A stretch of 64,000 nucleotides of DNA, taken from the NCBI GenBank assembly GCA_017962145.1, contig JAGCVX010000010.1:1-64000 (forward strand), written 5' to 3'. The notes beneath the pieces were generated by a model that made no database searches, had not been told where the DNA came from, and saw only the letters and a program-made list of their open reading frames with translations. Made by a program: the position numbers and the translations under genes. Source of the DNA: Clostridiales bacterium. Its GTDB lineage: Bacteria; Bacillota; Clostridia; Saccharofermentanales; Saccharofermentanaceae. Within the stretch, counting starts at the first letter, position 1, and the number at the start of each line of letters is the position of its first letter. Shown here in pieces: positions 26,294 to 35,026 of the stretch.

Positions 26294-27670
26294 TTATGAG
26301 AAAAGCACGTCTATCGCTTCAGATATTTTATCTACGTAGATGTATTCGATCTTCAGTGCCAGGCGCTCGGCAGCGCTCTTGCTTGCGCCGGGAAGAACGC
26401 ACGCGCTAAATCCAAGCCGTGCGGCATCGGAGATGCGCTTTTCCAGATCACTGACCGGACGAAGCTCACCGGTCAGACCGACTTCTCCTAAAACCAGCGT
26501 GTTTTCACGCAGCGGCTTTCCGGAAACGGAAGAGAAGACAGCGCAGAGGATCGCCAGGTCACAGGCGGTCTCATCGATACGCATACCGCCGACGACATTG
26601 ATATACGCATCCATATTCGCGATACCCACTTTGCACTGGCTTTCCAGTACGGCGAGCAGCATGGAAACACGGTTTCTGTCCAAACCGGTCGTCATGCGCT
26701 GCGGATTCGAGTATGCGGTAGGAGACATCAGGGCCTGGATCTCCAGAAGGATCGCACGGGTACCTTCCACAACGGATGTGATCACCGAGCCCGGTGCCAT
26801 ATGAGGACGTCCGGAAAGAAGAAGGGCCGATGCATTTTCCACACCGATCAGACCTTTCTGGGTCATCTCGAAAAAGGCCATCTCGCCTGTTGCGCCGAAA
26901 CGGTTCTTGGTCGCACGCAGCATACGAAGCGAAGAGGAACCGTCACCTTCGAAATACAGCACGGTATCGACCATGTGCTCGATGATGCGCGGGCCGGCGA
27001 TGGCGCCGTCCTTGGTTACGTGTCCGACCAGAACGATGGGCACGTTCAGGGATTTACAAAGCCGGAGCAGACCGGCAGTGACTTCACGCGTCTGGGATAC
27101 GGATCCCGGTGCGGAAGAGATCTCTTCACTATAGAGTGTCTGGATCGAGTCGATGATGCAAAGTCCCGGCTTGTGTTCGGAGATCAGGTCCGAGATGTGC
27201 TCGAAAGATGTCTGGGAACAAAGGGAGATGGAATCACGCTTAACGCCCAGACGGTCCGCACGCATGCGAATCTGGGATTTGGATTCCTCGCCGGAAACAT
27301 AGAGGATCTCGGAGTCGATCTTGGCGCTTCCGGATACCTGCATCAGAAGGGTGGACTTACCGATTCCCGGGTCACCGCCGACAAGTGTCATGGAGCCTTC
27401 GACAAAACCGCCGCCGAGGATACGGTCGAGTTCCGGGATACCGGAAGAAAAGCGCGGTTCGGTCTCGCGGGAGACTTCGGAGAGCTTCGAAGTGCCGCGT
27501 TCGGCGATCCAGCCGGCACGAAGAGCCGGACGGGCATCCGCAGGGGCAGAGGCAGTTTCCGTGACTTCATCGAATGTGTTGAACTCCTTACAAGACGGGC
27601 AGCGTCCCATCCATCCGGAAACTTCGTAACCGCAGTTGCGGCACACAAATTGCGTCTTTTTCTTCGCCAT
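26294..27670 (-). CDS. radA: DNA repair protein RadA
   Basis: 458 residues, the usual length. It has the N-terminal zinc finger (CRNCGYE...GRCPSCKEF), a RecA-like ATPase with Walker A GGDPGIGKST near residue 97, the RadA-specific KNRFG motif near 252, and a Lon-like C-terminal domain. It processes recombination branch structures in the cytoplasm. SD AGGAGG is 7 bases before ATG. It is the first gene of a probable radA-ispD transcript. Confidence 0.93.
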   Translation of the reverse strand: MAKKKTQFVCRNCGYEVSGWMGRCPSCKEFNTFDEVTETASAPADARPALRAGWIAERGTSKLSEVSRETEPRFSSGIPELDRILGGGFVEGSMTLVGGDPGIGKSTLLMQVSGSAKIDSEILYVSGEESKSQIRMRADRLGVKRDSISLCSQTSFEHISDLISEHKPGLCIIDSIQTLYSEEISSAPGSVSQTREVTAGLLRLCKSLNVPIVLVGHVTKDGAIAGPRIIEHMVDTVLYFEGDGSSSLRMLRATKNRFGATGEMAFFEMTQKGLIGVENASALLLSGRPHMAPGSVITSVVEGTRAILLEIQALMSPTAYSNPQRMTTGLDRNRVSMLLAVLESQCKVGIANMDAYINVVGGMRIDETACDLAILCAVFSSVSGKPLRENTLVLGEVGLTGELRPVSDLEKRISDAARLGFSACVLPGASKSAAERLALKIEYIYVDKISEAIDVLFS

Positions 27671-27807
27671 GCGTCTACCTCCTCAAAAGCACGCCCATCG
27701 GATGTTCGTGCTCGTTGCCATATCTAATCATACCATCTTGGTATTTCTTTTTTAAGAGAAATTGAGTAAAATACTAAAGATTGAAGAGAAGGGAAGAAAG
27801 AACGGAA

Positions 27808-29631
27808 ATGGATAGATCCTGGGTAGAGCATTATGATGAAGGAATGCCTAAAGAACGCGCATGTCCGGATTGCACTATCTACGAGATGCTGGTAAAAAGC
27901 GCAGAGGTATTTCCCAAGCGCACGGCGATCTCTTTTGAAGGAACCCACATTCTTTTTAGCGAACTTCTTTACGAGGTAGATGTCCTGGCGGCATCCTTTT
28001 CCGATTGCAATATAGGCGTCGGCACAGTCGTGACGATCTGCCTTCCGAATATTCCCCAGGCGGTCATCGCCATCTATGCGCTCAATAAGATCGGTGCGAT
28101 CGCGAATATGGTCCATCCGAAGACTCCGGCTGAAGAACTCAAACACTGCATGAAGCAGGCCGGAAGCGAGTGCCTTATGATTCTCGATGCGTTCCTGCCT
28201 TCGAGAAGAGAAGCCATCGAGTCGATCGAGCCGGGACTGGTGATCGTCTGCAAGATCGGAGACTATCTCTCCGGCATAAAATCCGCGGCATTCTATTTCT
28301 CGAAAGGCCGCAAGATACCGAAGATCCCGCGTGGACCACTTTACATGTATTACGACAACCTGATCCGTCACGGAGATCATCTGAGAACCGGCGTGCTGGA
28401 AGATGACTATGACTGGGACAGCCCTTTTGACGACCAAAAACCGGAAAAAGAACAGACTCCATACGTCCGTCCGATCGGACCGGACGATCCGGCGATCTAC
28501 CTGCACAGCGGCGGAACGACCGGATCTCCGAAGGTTGCGATCATCACGTCTACGAACATGAATCTGCCTGCAGTCCTTGGACCGCAGATCGTTCAGGCAC
28601 CGGATCCGTTTGCCAATCCGGAGAATTTCCCGAAGCTGGCGATGGTGGCGATCCTGCCGCTTTTCCACGGATTCGGCATCTGTATGTGCATGCACTGCAT
28701 GATCTGCAACGCCATCACCATGATCCTCGTTCCGCAGTTTAAGCCGGACGAGCTTGCAAGGATCATCAAGAAAGAAAAACCCCAGCTGATCGCAGCCGTG
28801 CCGACGCTTTATGAAGGCATGCTCAAGAGCGAGAAACTGAAGAATATGAAACTGGATTTCCTGCGCGCCTGCTTCAGCGGCGGAGACACACTTCCGATGG
28901 ATCTGAAGAAGCGCTTCGAGGAATTTGTCCACGCAAGAGGTGCGAATATCTCTCTTCGTGAGGGATATGGCCTCACGGAAACGCTGACAGTATGCGCAGT
29001 TAACCCGGCAGAGGAGTGCCGCGCCGGTTCGGTAGGACTTCCGCTTCCGAGTATCGATATGATGATTACCCGTCCGGGAACCGATGAGGAGATGCCCATC
29101 GGCGAAAAGGGGGAGATCTGCATCAGCGGTCCGACTGTGATGTACGGTTATCTCCACGATCAGGAGGCGACCGATAAGGCGATCCATGTCCATGCGGACG
29201 GAAAGCGATGGATCCACAGCGGCGACCTCGGTCACCGTGACGAAGACGGATTCTTCTATTTCGACCAGCGTATCAAGCGAATCATCAAGGTCTCAGGTGT
29301 GCCGGTATTCCCGACGGAGATCGAGAGGATCATGATGGAAAACGAGGACGTGGAGATCGCGTGTGCCGTGGCCAAGTCCCACCCTTACCGCATCCATGTC
29401 GTAAAGGCGTACGTGGTATTAAAGAATCCGGATGCATCTTTGGAAGTCCAGCAGAAAGTGGAAGAGACGATTCGCGAGAACTGCAAGGCGAAGCTGATTC
29501 CCTATGCCTGCCCGGTCGAGTATGTTTTCCGAAGAGAACTGCCTCGGACCAAGATCGGTAAAGTAGATTTTTGTGCACTCCAGGAAGAAACGGACAGACA
29601 AGAAAAGGAAGAAGGAGCGGTCGATGCGTAA
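27808..29631 (+). CDS. AMP-dependent acyl-CoA synthetase/ligase
   Basis: 607 residues, long-chain acyl-CoA synthetase type. Motifs: LHSGGTTGSPK (near 231), YGLTETLTVCAVNP (near 390), HSGDLGHRDEDGFFYF (near 471), and the C-terminal Lys region LPRTKIGKVDF. It should activate a carboxylic acid with ATP, probably for thioesterification to CoA. ATG 27808 follows a GGGAAG-type SD; a TTG nine codons earlier is the alternative. Its last 8 bases overlap the first ABC permease gene, so it is in one operon with an ABC-2 exporter, suggesting an acyl compound that is made or activated and then exported. Substrate unknown. Confidence 0.82.
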   Translation: MDRSWVEHYDEGMPKERACPDCTIYEMLVKSAEVFPKRTAISFEGTHILFSELLYEVDVLAASFSDCNIGVGTVVTICLPNIPQAVIAIYALNKIGAIANMVHPKTPAEELKHCMKQAGSECLMILDAFLPSRREAIESIEPGLVIVCKIGDYLSGIKSAAFYFSKGRKIPKIPRGPLYMYYDNLIRHGDHLRTGVLEDDYDWDSPFDDQKPEKEQTPYVRPIGPDDPAIYLHSGGTTGSPKVAIITSTNMNLPAVLGPQIVQAPDPFANPENFPKLAMVAILPLFHGFGICMCMHCMICNAITMILVPQFKPDELARIIKKEKPQLIAAVPTLYEGMLKSEKLKNMKLDFLRACFSGGDTLPMDLKKRFEEFVHARGANISLREGYGLTETLTVCAVNPAEECRAGSVGLPLPSIDMMITRPGTDEEMPIGEKGEICISGPTVMYGYLHDQEATDKAIHVHADGKRWIHSGDLGHRDEDGFFYFDQRIKRIIKVSGVPVFPTEIERIMMENEDVEIACAVAKSHPYRIHVVKAYVVLKNPDASLEVQQKVEETIRENCKAKLIPYACPVEYVFRRELPRTKIGKVDFCALQEETDRQEKEEGAVDA

Positions 29632-30745
29632 ACAACACATCTTCCATGTGATGCGAAATGAGTGGATCCGCACCCTGAAAACACCGGTGCAGGTCGTCAT
29701 GATGCTCATCGTTCCTTTTCTGGCGATCATGTTCACCATCTGGGGTTTGTGTTATGTCACGGCTAATGCCGCGAAGTATAAGGCCGAAGTGGTCTGCCGA
29801 AACGAAGAAGAATTGCAGGCGGCCAAAGATCTCACAGATGCATATCCCGATATTTCTCCCGTCTTAGGCGGAAACTTTGAAGAACGCATCTCACAGGGCA
29901 AGATCGATGCGGCGGTCGTCATCCTCGATGACCATCTCGAGATCGTGTATGACTCCACGATTATTACATCTTCGCAAGCGATCAAGGACTGTTCGGATCT
30001 GTCGTTTGAGCTGGTCTTCCGGCTGGAAGGCAAGCAGCTTTATGACGACATGAAGGAATTCATGCCGGAAAAACAGATCATCGACCTCAGCAGTGACGAA
30101 GATAAACTCGACCACAATATCCAGCAGTTCGGCGGCGTGATCGGCATGCTGATCTTCCTTCTGATGTCGAGTAATGCCATGTCTCTTTCGAGCCGTTCCA
30201 TCACCGGTGAAAAGGAACGAAAGACTTTCGATACACTGGTTCTTTGTCCGACCCGTCTTTCTGATATCCTGATGGGAAAAACACTGGTGATCATGAGCCA
30301 GATCCTGCTTTCCGGACTGGTGGCCGTGGGATCGGCGATCCTGGCGGAGAATATCTGGAACCAGAAGGCGTGGAGTACAGTGGTAAAGGTTACCAAGGGA
30401 AATCTTTCCTGGCTTTTGGCGGTATTGATCTTGATCGTAACGGTCATGATGGTCATGACGGCGATCTATACGCTCATCGCTTCGGCATTTGCCGAGGCAA
30501 AAAAATCATCGTTGTTCTCCTCCGCCGGCATGGCGGTCATTTCATTTGCCGCAGTCGTACCGACATTTGTAGACGCCAAGTGGACATCGTATGTTCCGGT
30601 GATCAACTGGACACCGATGATCCTGTCTATCTGTAAGAACAAAACGGATTTTGTTCCGCTTCTGATAAGCTTTTGTATTGGATTGATCATGTTTTTGCTG
30701 AGCATCGCGTTTTCATCCGCGCTATGGGAAAGGAATGCCGAATGA
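29624..30745 (+). CDS. ABC-2 type exporter permease (NatB-like), first
   Basis: 373 residues. TM helix at about 22-42, a large extracytoplasmic loop of about 140 residues, and then five TM helices from about 178 to the end. The segment SSRSITGEKERKTFDTLVLCPTRLSDILMGK is typical of the ABC-2 family, where the coupling helix contacts the ATPase. It overlaps the synthetase gene by 8 bases and the ATPase gene by 4 (ATGA), so translation is coupled. Confidence 0.82.
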   Translation: MRKQHIFHVMRNEWIRTLKTPVQVVMMLIVPFLAIMFTIWGLCYVTANAAKYKAEVVCRNEEELQAAKDLTDAYPDISPVLGGNFEERISQGKIDAAVVILDDHLEIVYDSTIITSSQAIKDCSDLSFELVFRLEGKQLYDDMKEFMPEKQIIDLSSDEDKLDHNIQQFGGVIGMLIFLLMSSNAMSLSSRSITGEKERKTFDTLVLCPTRLSDILMGKTLVIMSQILLSGLVAVGSAILAENIWNQKAWSTVVKVTKGNLSWLLAVLILIVTVMMVMTAIYTLIASAFAEAKKSSLFSSAGMAVISFAAVVPTFVDAKWTSYVPVINWTPMILSICKNKTDFVPLLISFCIGLIMFLLSIAFSSALWERNAE

Positions 30746-31494
30746 TTACTATCGAACATCTGAAGAAAACATTTAAGAAGAATAAAGTCGAGGCTGTCAA
30801 GGATGTCTCTTTGGAAGTCAACAACGGAGAGATCTTCGCTCTTTTGGGACCGAACGGCGCCGGCAAGACCACGACGATGCGTATGCTGTCTTCGCTTTTG
30901 ATCCCGACCGACGGCAAGATCTTCTATGACAGTGTCCCTCTGGAGCAGGATACGGTTTCGATCCGCAAGAGAATCGCGTTTCTGACAAACGAGATCCGCC
31001 TGGACGGACAGTTTACGCCGGATGAACTGGCGGATTACTATGGCCGTCTTTATGAGATGAAGCCGGAAGACATCAAGAAGAATAAGAAAGAACTCTTCGA
31101 CTACTTCGGCATCACGGAGTTTTCCAACCGCCGTTACGAGACGTTCTCGACCGGCATGAAGCAGAAGACATCGATCGCGATCTGTCTTTTGCATGATCCG
31201 GATACGATCATCTTCGATGAGCCGACAAATGGACTGGATATCCTGACGCAGCGTCTGATCGAGCAGTATATTCTCAAACTGCGTGAAGAAGGCAAGTGCA
31301 TCATTATCTCGACGCACATTCTGGATCTGGTCGGACGCCTGGCGGACAGGGTCGGTGTCATCGTAGACGGAAAAAGCGTGTACTGCGGCAAAGTAGAAGA
31401 TATGGCTTCTTCCCAGGGCGTAGAGACGATCGATGAAGCATTCATCAAGCTCTATGAAGAAAACCATGAGGAAAGCGCGATCGTAAAGAAGTAA
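30742..31494 (+). CDS. ABC transporter ATP-binding protein (NatA-like)
   Basis: 250 residues. Walker A is GPNGAGKT near residue 38, the signature is FSTGMKQK near 135 (variant of LSGGQ), and Walker B is TIIFDEPTNGLD near 155. It is followed by STHILDLVGRLADRVGVI. It powers the two permeases around it, giving a heterodimeric ABC-2 exporter. It begins within the stop codon of the first permease. Confidence 0.9.
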   Translation: MITIEHLKKTFKKNKVEAVKDVSLEVNNGEIFALLGPNGAGKTTTMRMLSSLLIPTDGKIFYDSVPLEQDTVSIRKRIAFLTNEIRLDGQFTPDELADYYGRLYEMKPEDIKKNKKELFDYFGITEFSNRRYETFSTGMKQKTSIAICLLHDPDTIIFDEPTNGLDILTQRLIEQYILKLREEGKCIIISTHILDLVGRLADRVGVIVDGKSVYCGKVEDMASSQGVETIDEAFIKLYEENHEESAIVKK

Positions 31495-31521
31495 GAAAAA
31501 AGGACGAAAGGAAAGAGCAAC

Positions 31522-32649
31522 GTGAAAGGTACCGGACTGATCTTTGGACATGAGATGAAGAAGATACTCAAAGAGAAGAGTATCCTCTTCGGCTTTATCG
31601 TGCTTCCGATCCTGGCACTTCTTTTTACTGTCATGCTGTCTATGGCCAAACCGGCTTCGGATTCGGTCAGTTCCTATAACATGTACTTTTTCGGCGTCAG
31701 CGTGGATTCGATCAGTATTGCGCAGATGAACGAAAAAGATATCTACATCGTAAGCATTGATGAAAACCCGGAAGATTTCATGAAGTCGGAAAATTTCCAC
31801 GACGAAGATGTACTGGTGGACTATTCCGATCCTATGGATGTAAAGATCTACTATCACGAAAGTAACGACATCTCAAATTATCTCAAGTCCAGCGCCGATT
31901 CATTTGTAAGAGAAACATACTCCGAGATCTATAAGGGTTTCTATCCGAAGATTTCTTTCCGAAATGTCATCACAAGAGATATCCGGCCGAAGGAGGAGGT
32001 CAACCGCGTCATCGCGATGCTTCTTCCGTATATGCTGATCCTGCCGCTTACCGCGAATATCGCAAACTTCGCGGGCGATACCATCGCGGGCGACAAGGAG
32101 AGAGGCACGTTCTATCAGGCGCTTCTTACGCCTGTACCGCCGCTGTCTCTGATCATGGGAAAGATCTTTGCCGTATCCCTGATCAGTCTGGCCAGCAGTG
32201 CGATCTATATTTCCTGTGATGTGCTGGGAAGCCGGATATGTGAAGCGCTTAATGTACAGGATGCGTTCGGATTTGCCGGCGTGCATGTGCCGCCGCACCA
32301 GTTCCTGCTGATCCTGCTTTATGCGATCCTGCTTTGCTATCTCTTCTCGAACCTGGGCGTTCTGATCTCTCTTTTCTGCAAGGATACGAGCCATGCCCAG
32401 ATCGCACAGATCCCCGTAACACTTCTTTGCACCATGGCGGCGATGCTTTCGATGTTCCGCTTCGGTGTATCTCCGAGCGTGCATTATCTGATCCCGGTCT
32501 ATAACGTATGCATAATCTTCCAGGACATCTTAAATGCCCGCGTCAAGACCACAAATATGCTTCTGGTCGCGGTTTCTTTTATCGTACTTTCCGTGGCTGT
32601 CCTGATCGTTACACTCCTTTCTTACAAGAGTGAAAAGGTAAGAGGCTGA
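31522..32649 (+). CDS. ABC-2 type exporter permease, second
   Basis: 375 residues with the same layout as the first permease: one TM near 20-42, a loop of about 120 residues outside, then TM helices from about 170 on. It has the family segment DTIAGDKERGTFYQALLTPVPPLSLIMGK. It starts with GTG (31522), 12 bases after AAAGGAAAG. Last gene of the four-gene operon. Confidence 0.8.
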   Translation: MKGTGLIFGHEMKKILKEKSILFGFIVLPILALLFTVMLSMAKPASDSVSSYNMYFFGVSVDSISIAQMNEKDIYIVSIDENPEDFMKSENFHDEDVLVDYSDPMDVKIYYHESNDISNYLKSSADSFVRETYSEIYKGFYPKISFRNVITRDIRPKEEVNRVIAMLLPYMLILPLTANIANFAGDTIAGDKERGTFYQALLTPVPPLSLIMGKIFAVSLISLASSAIYISCDVLGSRICEALNVQDAFGFAGVHVPPHQFLLILLYAILLCYLFSNLGVLISLFCKDTSHAQIAQIPVTLLCTMAAMLSMFRFGVSPSVHYLIPVYNVCIIFQDILNARVKTTNMLLVAVSFIVLSVAVLIVTLLSYKSEKVRG

Positions 32650-32690
32650 TCCCCAAAGGTAAAGAAAAGTTAAAACATGACTAGGATGTA

Positions 32691-32719
32691 ATGACAACCC
32701 CTCTGGAATGTGATTAAAT
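32691..32719 (+). promoter_or_regulatory. SigA-type promoter with extended -10
   Basis: ATGACA (32691-32696), 17-base spacer, TTAAAT (32714-32719) preceded by TGA, 26 bases before the DUF885 lipoprotein start. Confidence 0.45.
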
Positions 32720-32745
32720 GCATTTGAAAAGGAGGTTGACCCGTC

Positions 32746-34668
32746 ATGAAAAAATCAATCAACAATGTGCTGCGCGCAATGGGCTGCTTTGTCCTTTCGA
32801 CAGCAATTGTCCTTAGCTGTGCATGCTCTGCTAAAGAGACAGAAGAAAGTAAAAAGAAGAAAAAGAACAAGAAACCAAAGGAAACAACTGAAGAAACTCA
32901 GGAAACAGATGATACCGGTGATACAACAGAAGATACCACTGCTCAGCCTGATCCGACCGATCCGACAGATCCGCCGACGGCAGATATTCCGGACGAGAGT
33001 GATCCGAACGAAAAGGCAAAGCTTCAGGCTCTCGATGAGAAGATCCTGATGAATTCGTTCCCGGACATCATCGATATGGAGTTTACTTTCGATAATCCGG
33101 AAGTATATGGTCTGGAGTGGCCGGAAGTCGGTCTGGACCCGTGGACGGAAGATGATTCCGAATCCCGCGAATTTATCGCAGAAGTATTAAGCGATCTCGA
33201 TGATATCGACTTTGAACTGCTCTGCCTGGAAGACCGTGTACTCTATGAGACCATCAAGTACGATTACGAGATGGCCAAGAGCATGGAAGATGATAACTAT
33301 TACACAAGTTCCATCAACTCCCTGACAGGAATCAACGCAGAACTTCCTACACTCTTTGCCACACTGGCTATCGAGGATGTAGAGTCTGCAGAGCGTTACA
33401 TCGTCATGATCAACGATGTATATCCTTTCTTGGAATCTCTGGTCGAGTATGAAATGAAGAAGGCAGAGGCCGGTAATGCTCTTCCGGACCGTTTCCTCGA
33501 GAATATCGTGGATTCCTGCAAGGCTGTTTATGAGAATCACGATGGCAACTACATGTATACAAGTTTCGAAGAGAAGATCAACAATCTCGATTGCGATGAC
33601 GCAACCAAAGCAGATCTGATCGCAAGAAACAAGGAAGCTCTGGATAACTCTTTCTTCCCGGCATACGAGATGTTGGGTGAAAAGATGGCAAGTCTTTACG
33701 GAACCGCAACAACGAACGGTAATCTCTGTGAGATGGAAGGCGGTAAAGAATTCTACGAGCGCTATTTCCAGTATCGTTCCGGTACATCCCTGACTGTTGA
33801 CGAAGCAATCGAAATTCTCGAGAACAAGATCGATGAGGGCATCGCTTATCTCATGATGCCGAACCTTTCCCAGGATCAGATGAAAAAGATCCAGAACGAC
33901 GACATCGAGCCTTATACGACCGGTTCTTTCGAGAGTGATATCGCTTTCTGTCAGGAAGCGATCAAGGATGATTTCCCGACGCTTCCGCAGCATGAATACG
34001 TCACATATCACGTTCCGCAGGAACTCGCTGAGAACTTCTCTCCTGCAGCTTACATGACAACACAGCTGGATAATCTGAATCGCAACCTCCTTATGCTGAA
34101 CGATTACAGCGACGGTCTGGGCGACCTGCTGACCACTGTTGCACACGAAGCTTATCCGGGACATCTGTTCGAGGCTGTTTATCACATCGGATATCTGGAT
34201 AACTTCTATCAGAAGACAAACGGAACGACCGCTTATAAAGAGGGCTGGTCCACATACTGTGAAGATTACATCATGGTTCTGACCGACTACGATTACGATA
34301 TCTACAAGTACAACAAGGTCAACTCGGATATCATCAACTACTATCTGTTTGCCCGTGCGGACATCGGTGTTCACTACGAGGGCTGGAGCTTCGATGATCT
34401 GGTAAGCTATCTGTCCACTTATTTCGGAAAGAGCGTTGCCAGCCAGATCGCTGATTTCTACTACGATCTGATCATCGAGATCCCGTGCTACGTTACACCG
34501 TACTGCTTCGGTAACATGAACTGCACACAGATCATCCAGGACGCAGTTGCTGTTTACGGTAACGATTACTCCATGAAGGAGATCCACGCCGCTTACCTCG
34601 ATATGGGTCCGAGCAGCTTCGACATCCTGGCAAAGTATATGCCTCTTTATGTTGAAAAGCAGCACTGA
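32746..34668 (+). CDS. DUF885 lipoprotein (putative metallo-carboxypeptidase)
   Basis: 640 residues. The signal peptide ends at the lipobox SCAC (Cys 27). A strongly charged linker follows: Lys run, then Thr/Glu/Asp-rich with DPTDPTDP. The DUF885 domain covers about 90-640. The family's metal-type motif is HEAYPGH near residue 467, with EGWSTYCEDY about 35 residues on. It is probably a surface-bound peptidase, by family. SD AAGGAGG lies before ATG. It is paralogous to the gene at 35027, and the two flank a small FeoB-associated gene. Confidence 0.82.
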   Translation: MKKSINNVLRAMGCFVLSTAIVLSCACSAKETEESKKKKKNKKPKETTEETQETDDTGDTTEDTTAQPDPTDPTDPPTADIPDESDPNEKAKLQALDEKILMNSFPDIIDMEFTFDNPEVYGLEWPEVGLDPWTEDDSESREFIAEVLSDLDDIDFELLCLEDRVLYETIKYDYEMAKSMEDDNYYTSSINSLTGINAELPTLFATLAIEDVESAERYIVMINDVYPFLESLVEYEMKKAEAGNALPDRFLENIVDSCKAVYENHDGNYMYTSFEEKINNLDCDDATKADLIARNKEALDNSFFPAYEMLGEKMASLYGTATTNGNLCEMEGGKEFYERYFQYRSGTSLTVDEAIEILENKIDEGIAYLMMPNLSQDQMKKIQNDDIEPYTTGSFESDIAFCQEAIKDDFPTLPQHEYVTYHVPQELAENFSPAAYMTTQLDNLNRNLLMLNDYSDGLGDLLTTVAHEAYPGHLFEAVYHIGYLDNFYQKTNGTTAYKEGWSTYCEDYIMVLTDYDYDIYKYNKVNSDIINYYLFARADIGVHYEGWSFDDLVSYLSTYFGKSVASQIADFYYDLIIEIPCYVTPYCFGNMNCTQIIQDAVAVYGNDYSMKEIHAAYLDMGPSSFDILAKYMPLYVEKQH

Positions 34669-34679
34669 TTGCTGACAAG

Positions 34680-34712
34680 AAGGTCCTGCGGTTTACTCCG
34701 CGGGACCTTTGT
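34680..34712 (+). terminator. Terminator after the first DUF885 gene
   Basis: A 12-bp stem (34680-34691 with 34698-34709, one G-T pair), followed by TTTGTCTT, 12 bases after the stop codon. Confidence 0.75.
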
Positions 34713-34716
34713 CTTC

Positions 34717-34745
34717 TTGACAGGTTAGCAATTGCTAACTATACT
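34717..34745 (+). promoter_or_regulatory. SigA promoter with palindromic operator as its spacer
   Basis: TTGACA (34717-34722), spacer of exactly 17 bases, TATACT (34740-34745). The spacer contains the perfect 16-base palindrome GTTAGCAATTGCTAAC at 34724-34739, which touches the -10. A dimeric repressor bound here would block RNA polymerase. The DtxR/IdeR-type iron boxes have similar TTAG...CTAA arms, and the gene driven is iron-transport-associated, but the regulator is not known. Confidence 0.8.
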
Positions 34746-34787
34746 TTCTTATAGAAATGCACTATCGCGAGAAAGTGAGAGAAGAAG

Positions 34788-34955
34788 ATGAACTGGATTT
34801 TGGAAAACTTAGGTACGATCGTTATATCGGCGGTGCTCCTGCTGATCGTTGCTTTGGTCGTGTTCACCATGATCCGGAACAAAAAACGAGGAAAATCGAC
34901 CTGCGGCTGTGGATGTGCAAACTGTGCCGCGAAAGATATGTGTCACAAGAAATGA
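34788..34955 (+). CDS. FeoB-associated Cys-rich membrane protein
   Basis: 55 residues, too short for common ORF cut-offs. It starts MNWILENLGTIVISAV, has one TM helix (about 8-28), a basic stretch RNKKRGK, and then a Cys-rich tail CGCGCANCAAKDMCHKK. This is the layout of FeoB-associated Cys-rich membrane proteins (FeoB_associated family), which accompany ferrous iron transporters in Firmicutes. No feoA or feoB is in the window. SD is GAGAGAAGAAG. It has its own promoter with a palindromic operator and its own perfect terminator, so it is a monocistronic, regulated unit. Confidence 0.85.
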   Translation: MNWILENLGTIVISAVLLLIVALVVFTMIRNKKRGKSTCGCGCANCAAKDMCHKK

Positions 34956-34989
34956 AGAAAGCTTCGGTCATCCCGAAGCTTTCTTTTTA
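34955..34989 (+). terminator. Terminator of the FeoB-associated gene
   Basis: A perfect 13-bp stem (34955-34967 with 34973-34985), loop TCATC, followed by TTTT. It begins in the stop codon. Confidence 0.88.
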
Positions 34990-35010
34990 AGTGCGCCCGC
35001 CCCTGTCCCG

Positions 35011-35019
35011 TGATATAAT
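35011..35019 (+). promoter_or_regulatory. Extended -10 promoter very close to the start codon
   Basis: TGA-TATAAT (hexamer 35014-35019), a perfect extended -10 whose expected start of transcription (about 35026) falls on the ATG at 35027. The mRNA may be leaderless. Confidence 0.55.
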
Positions 35020-35026
35020 GGGTGGC

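Noticed and set aside
34757..34990. 77-residue frame between the DUF885 genes
   Set aside because: It is in a different frame from the FeoB-associated peptide, which has SD, TM helix and Cys-rich tail; this frame has none.
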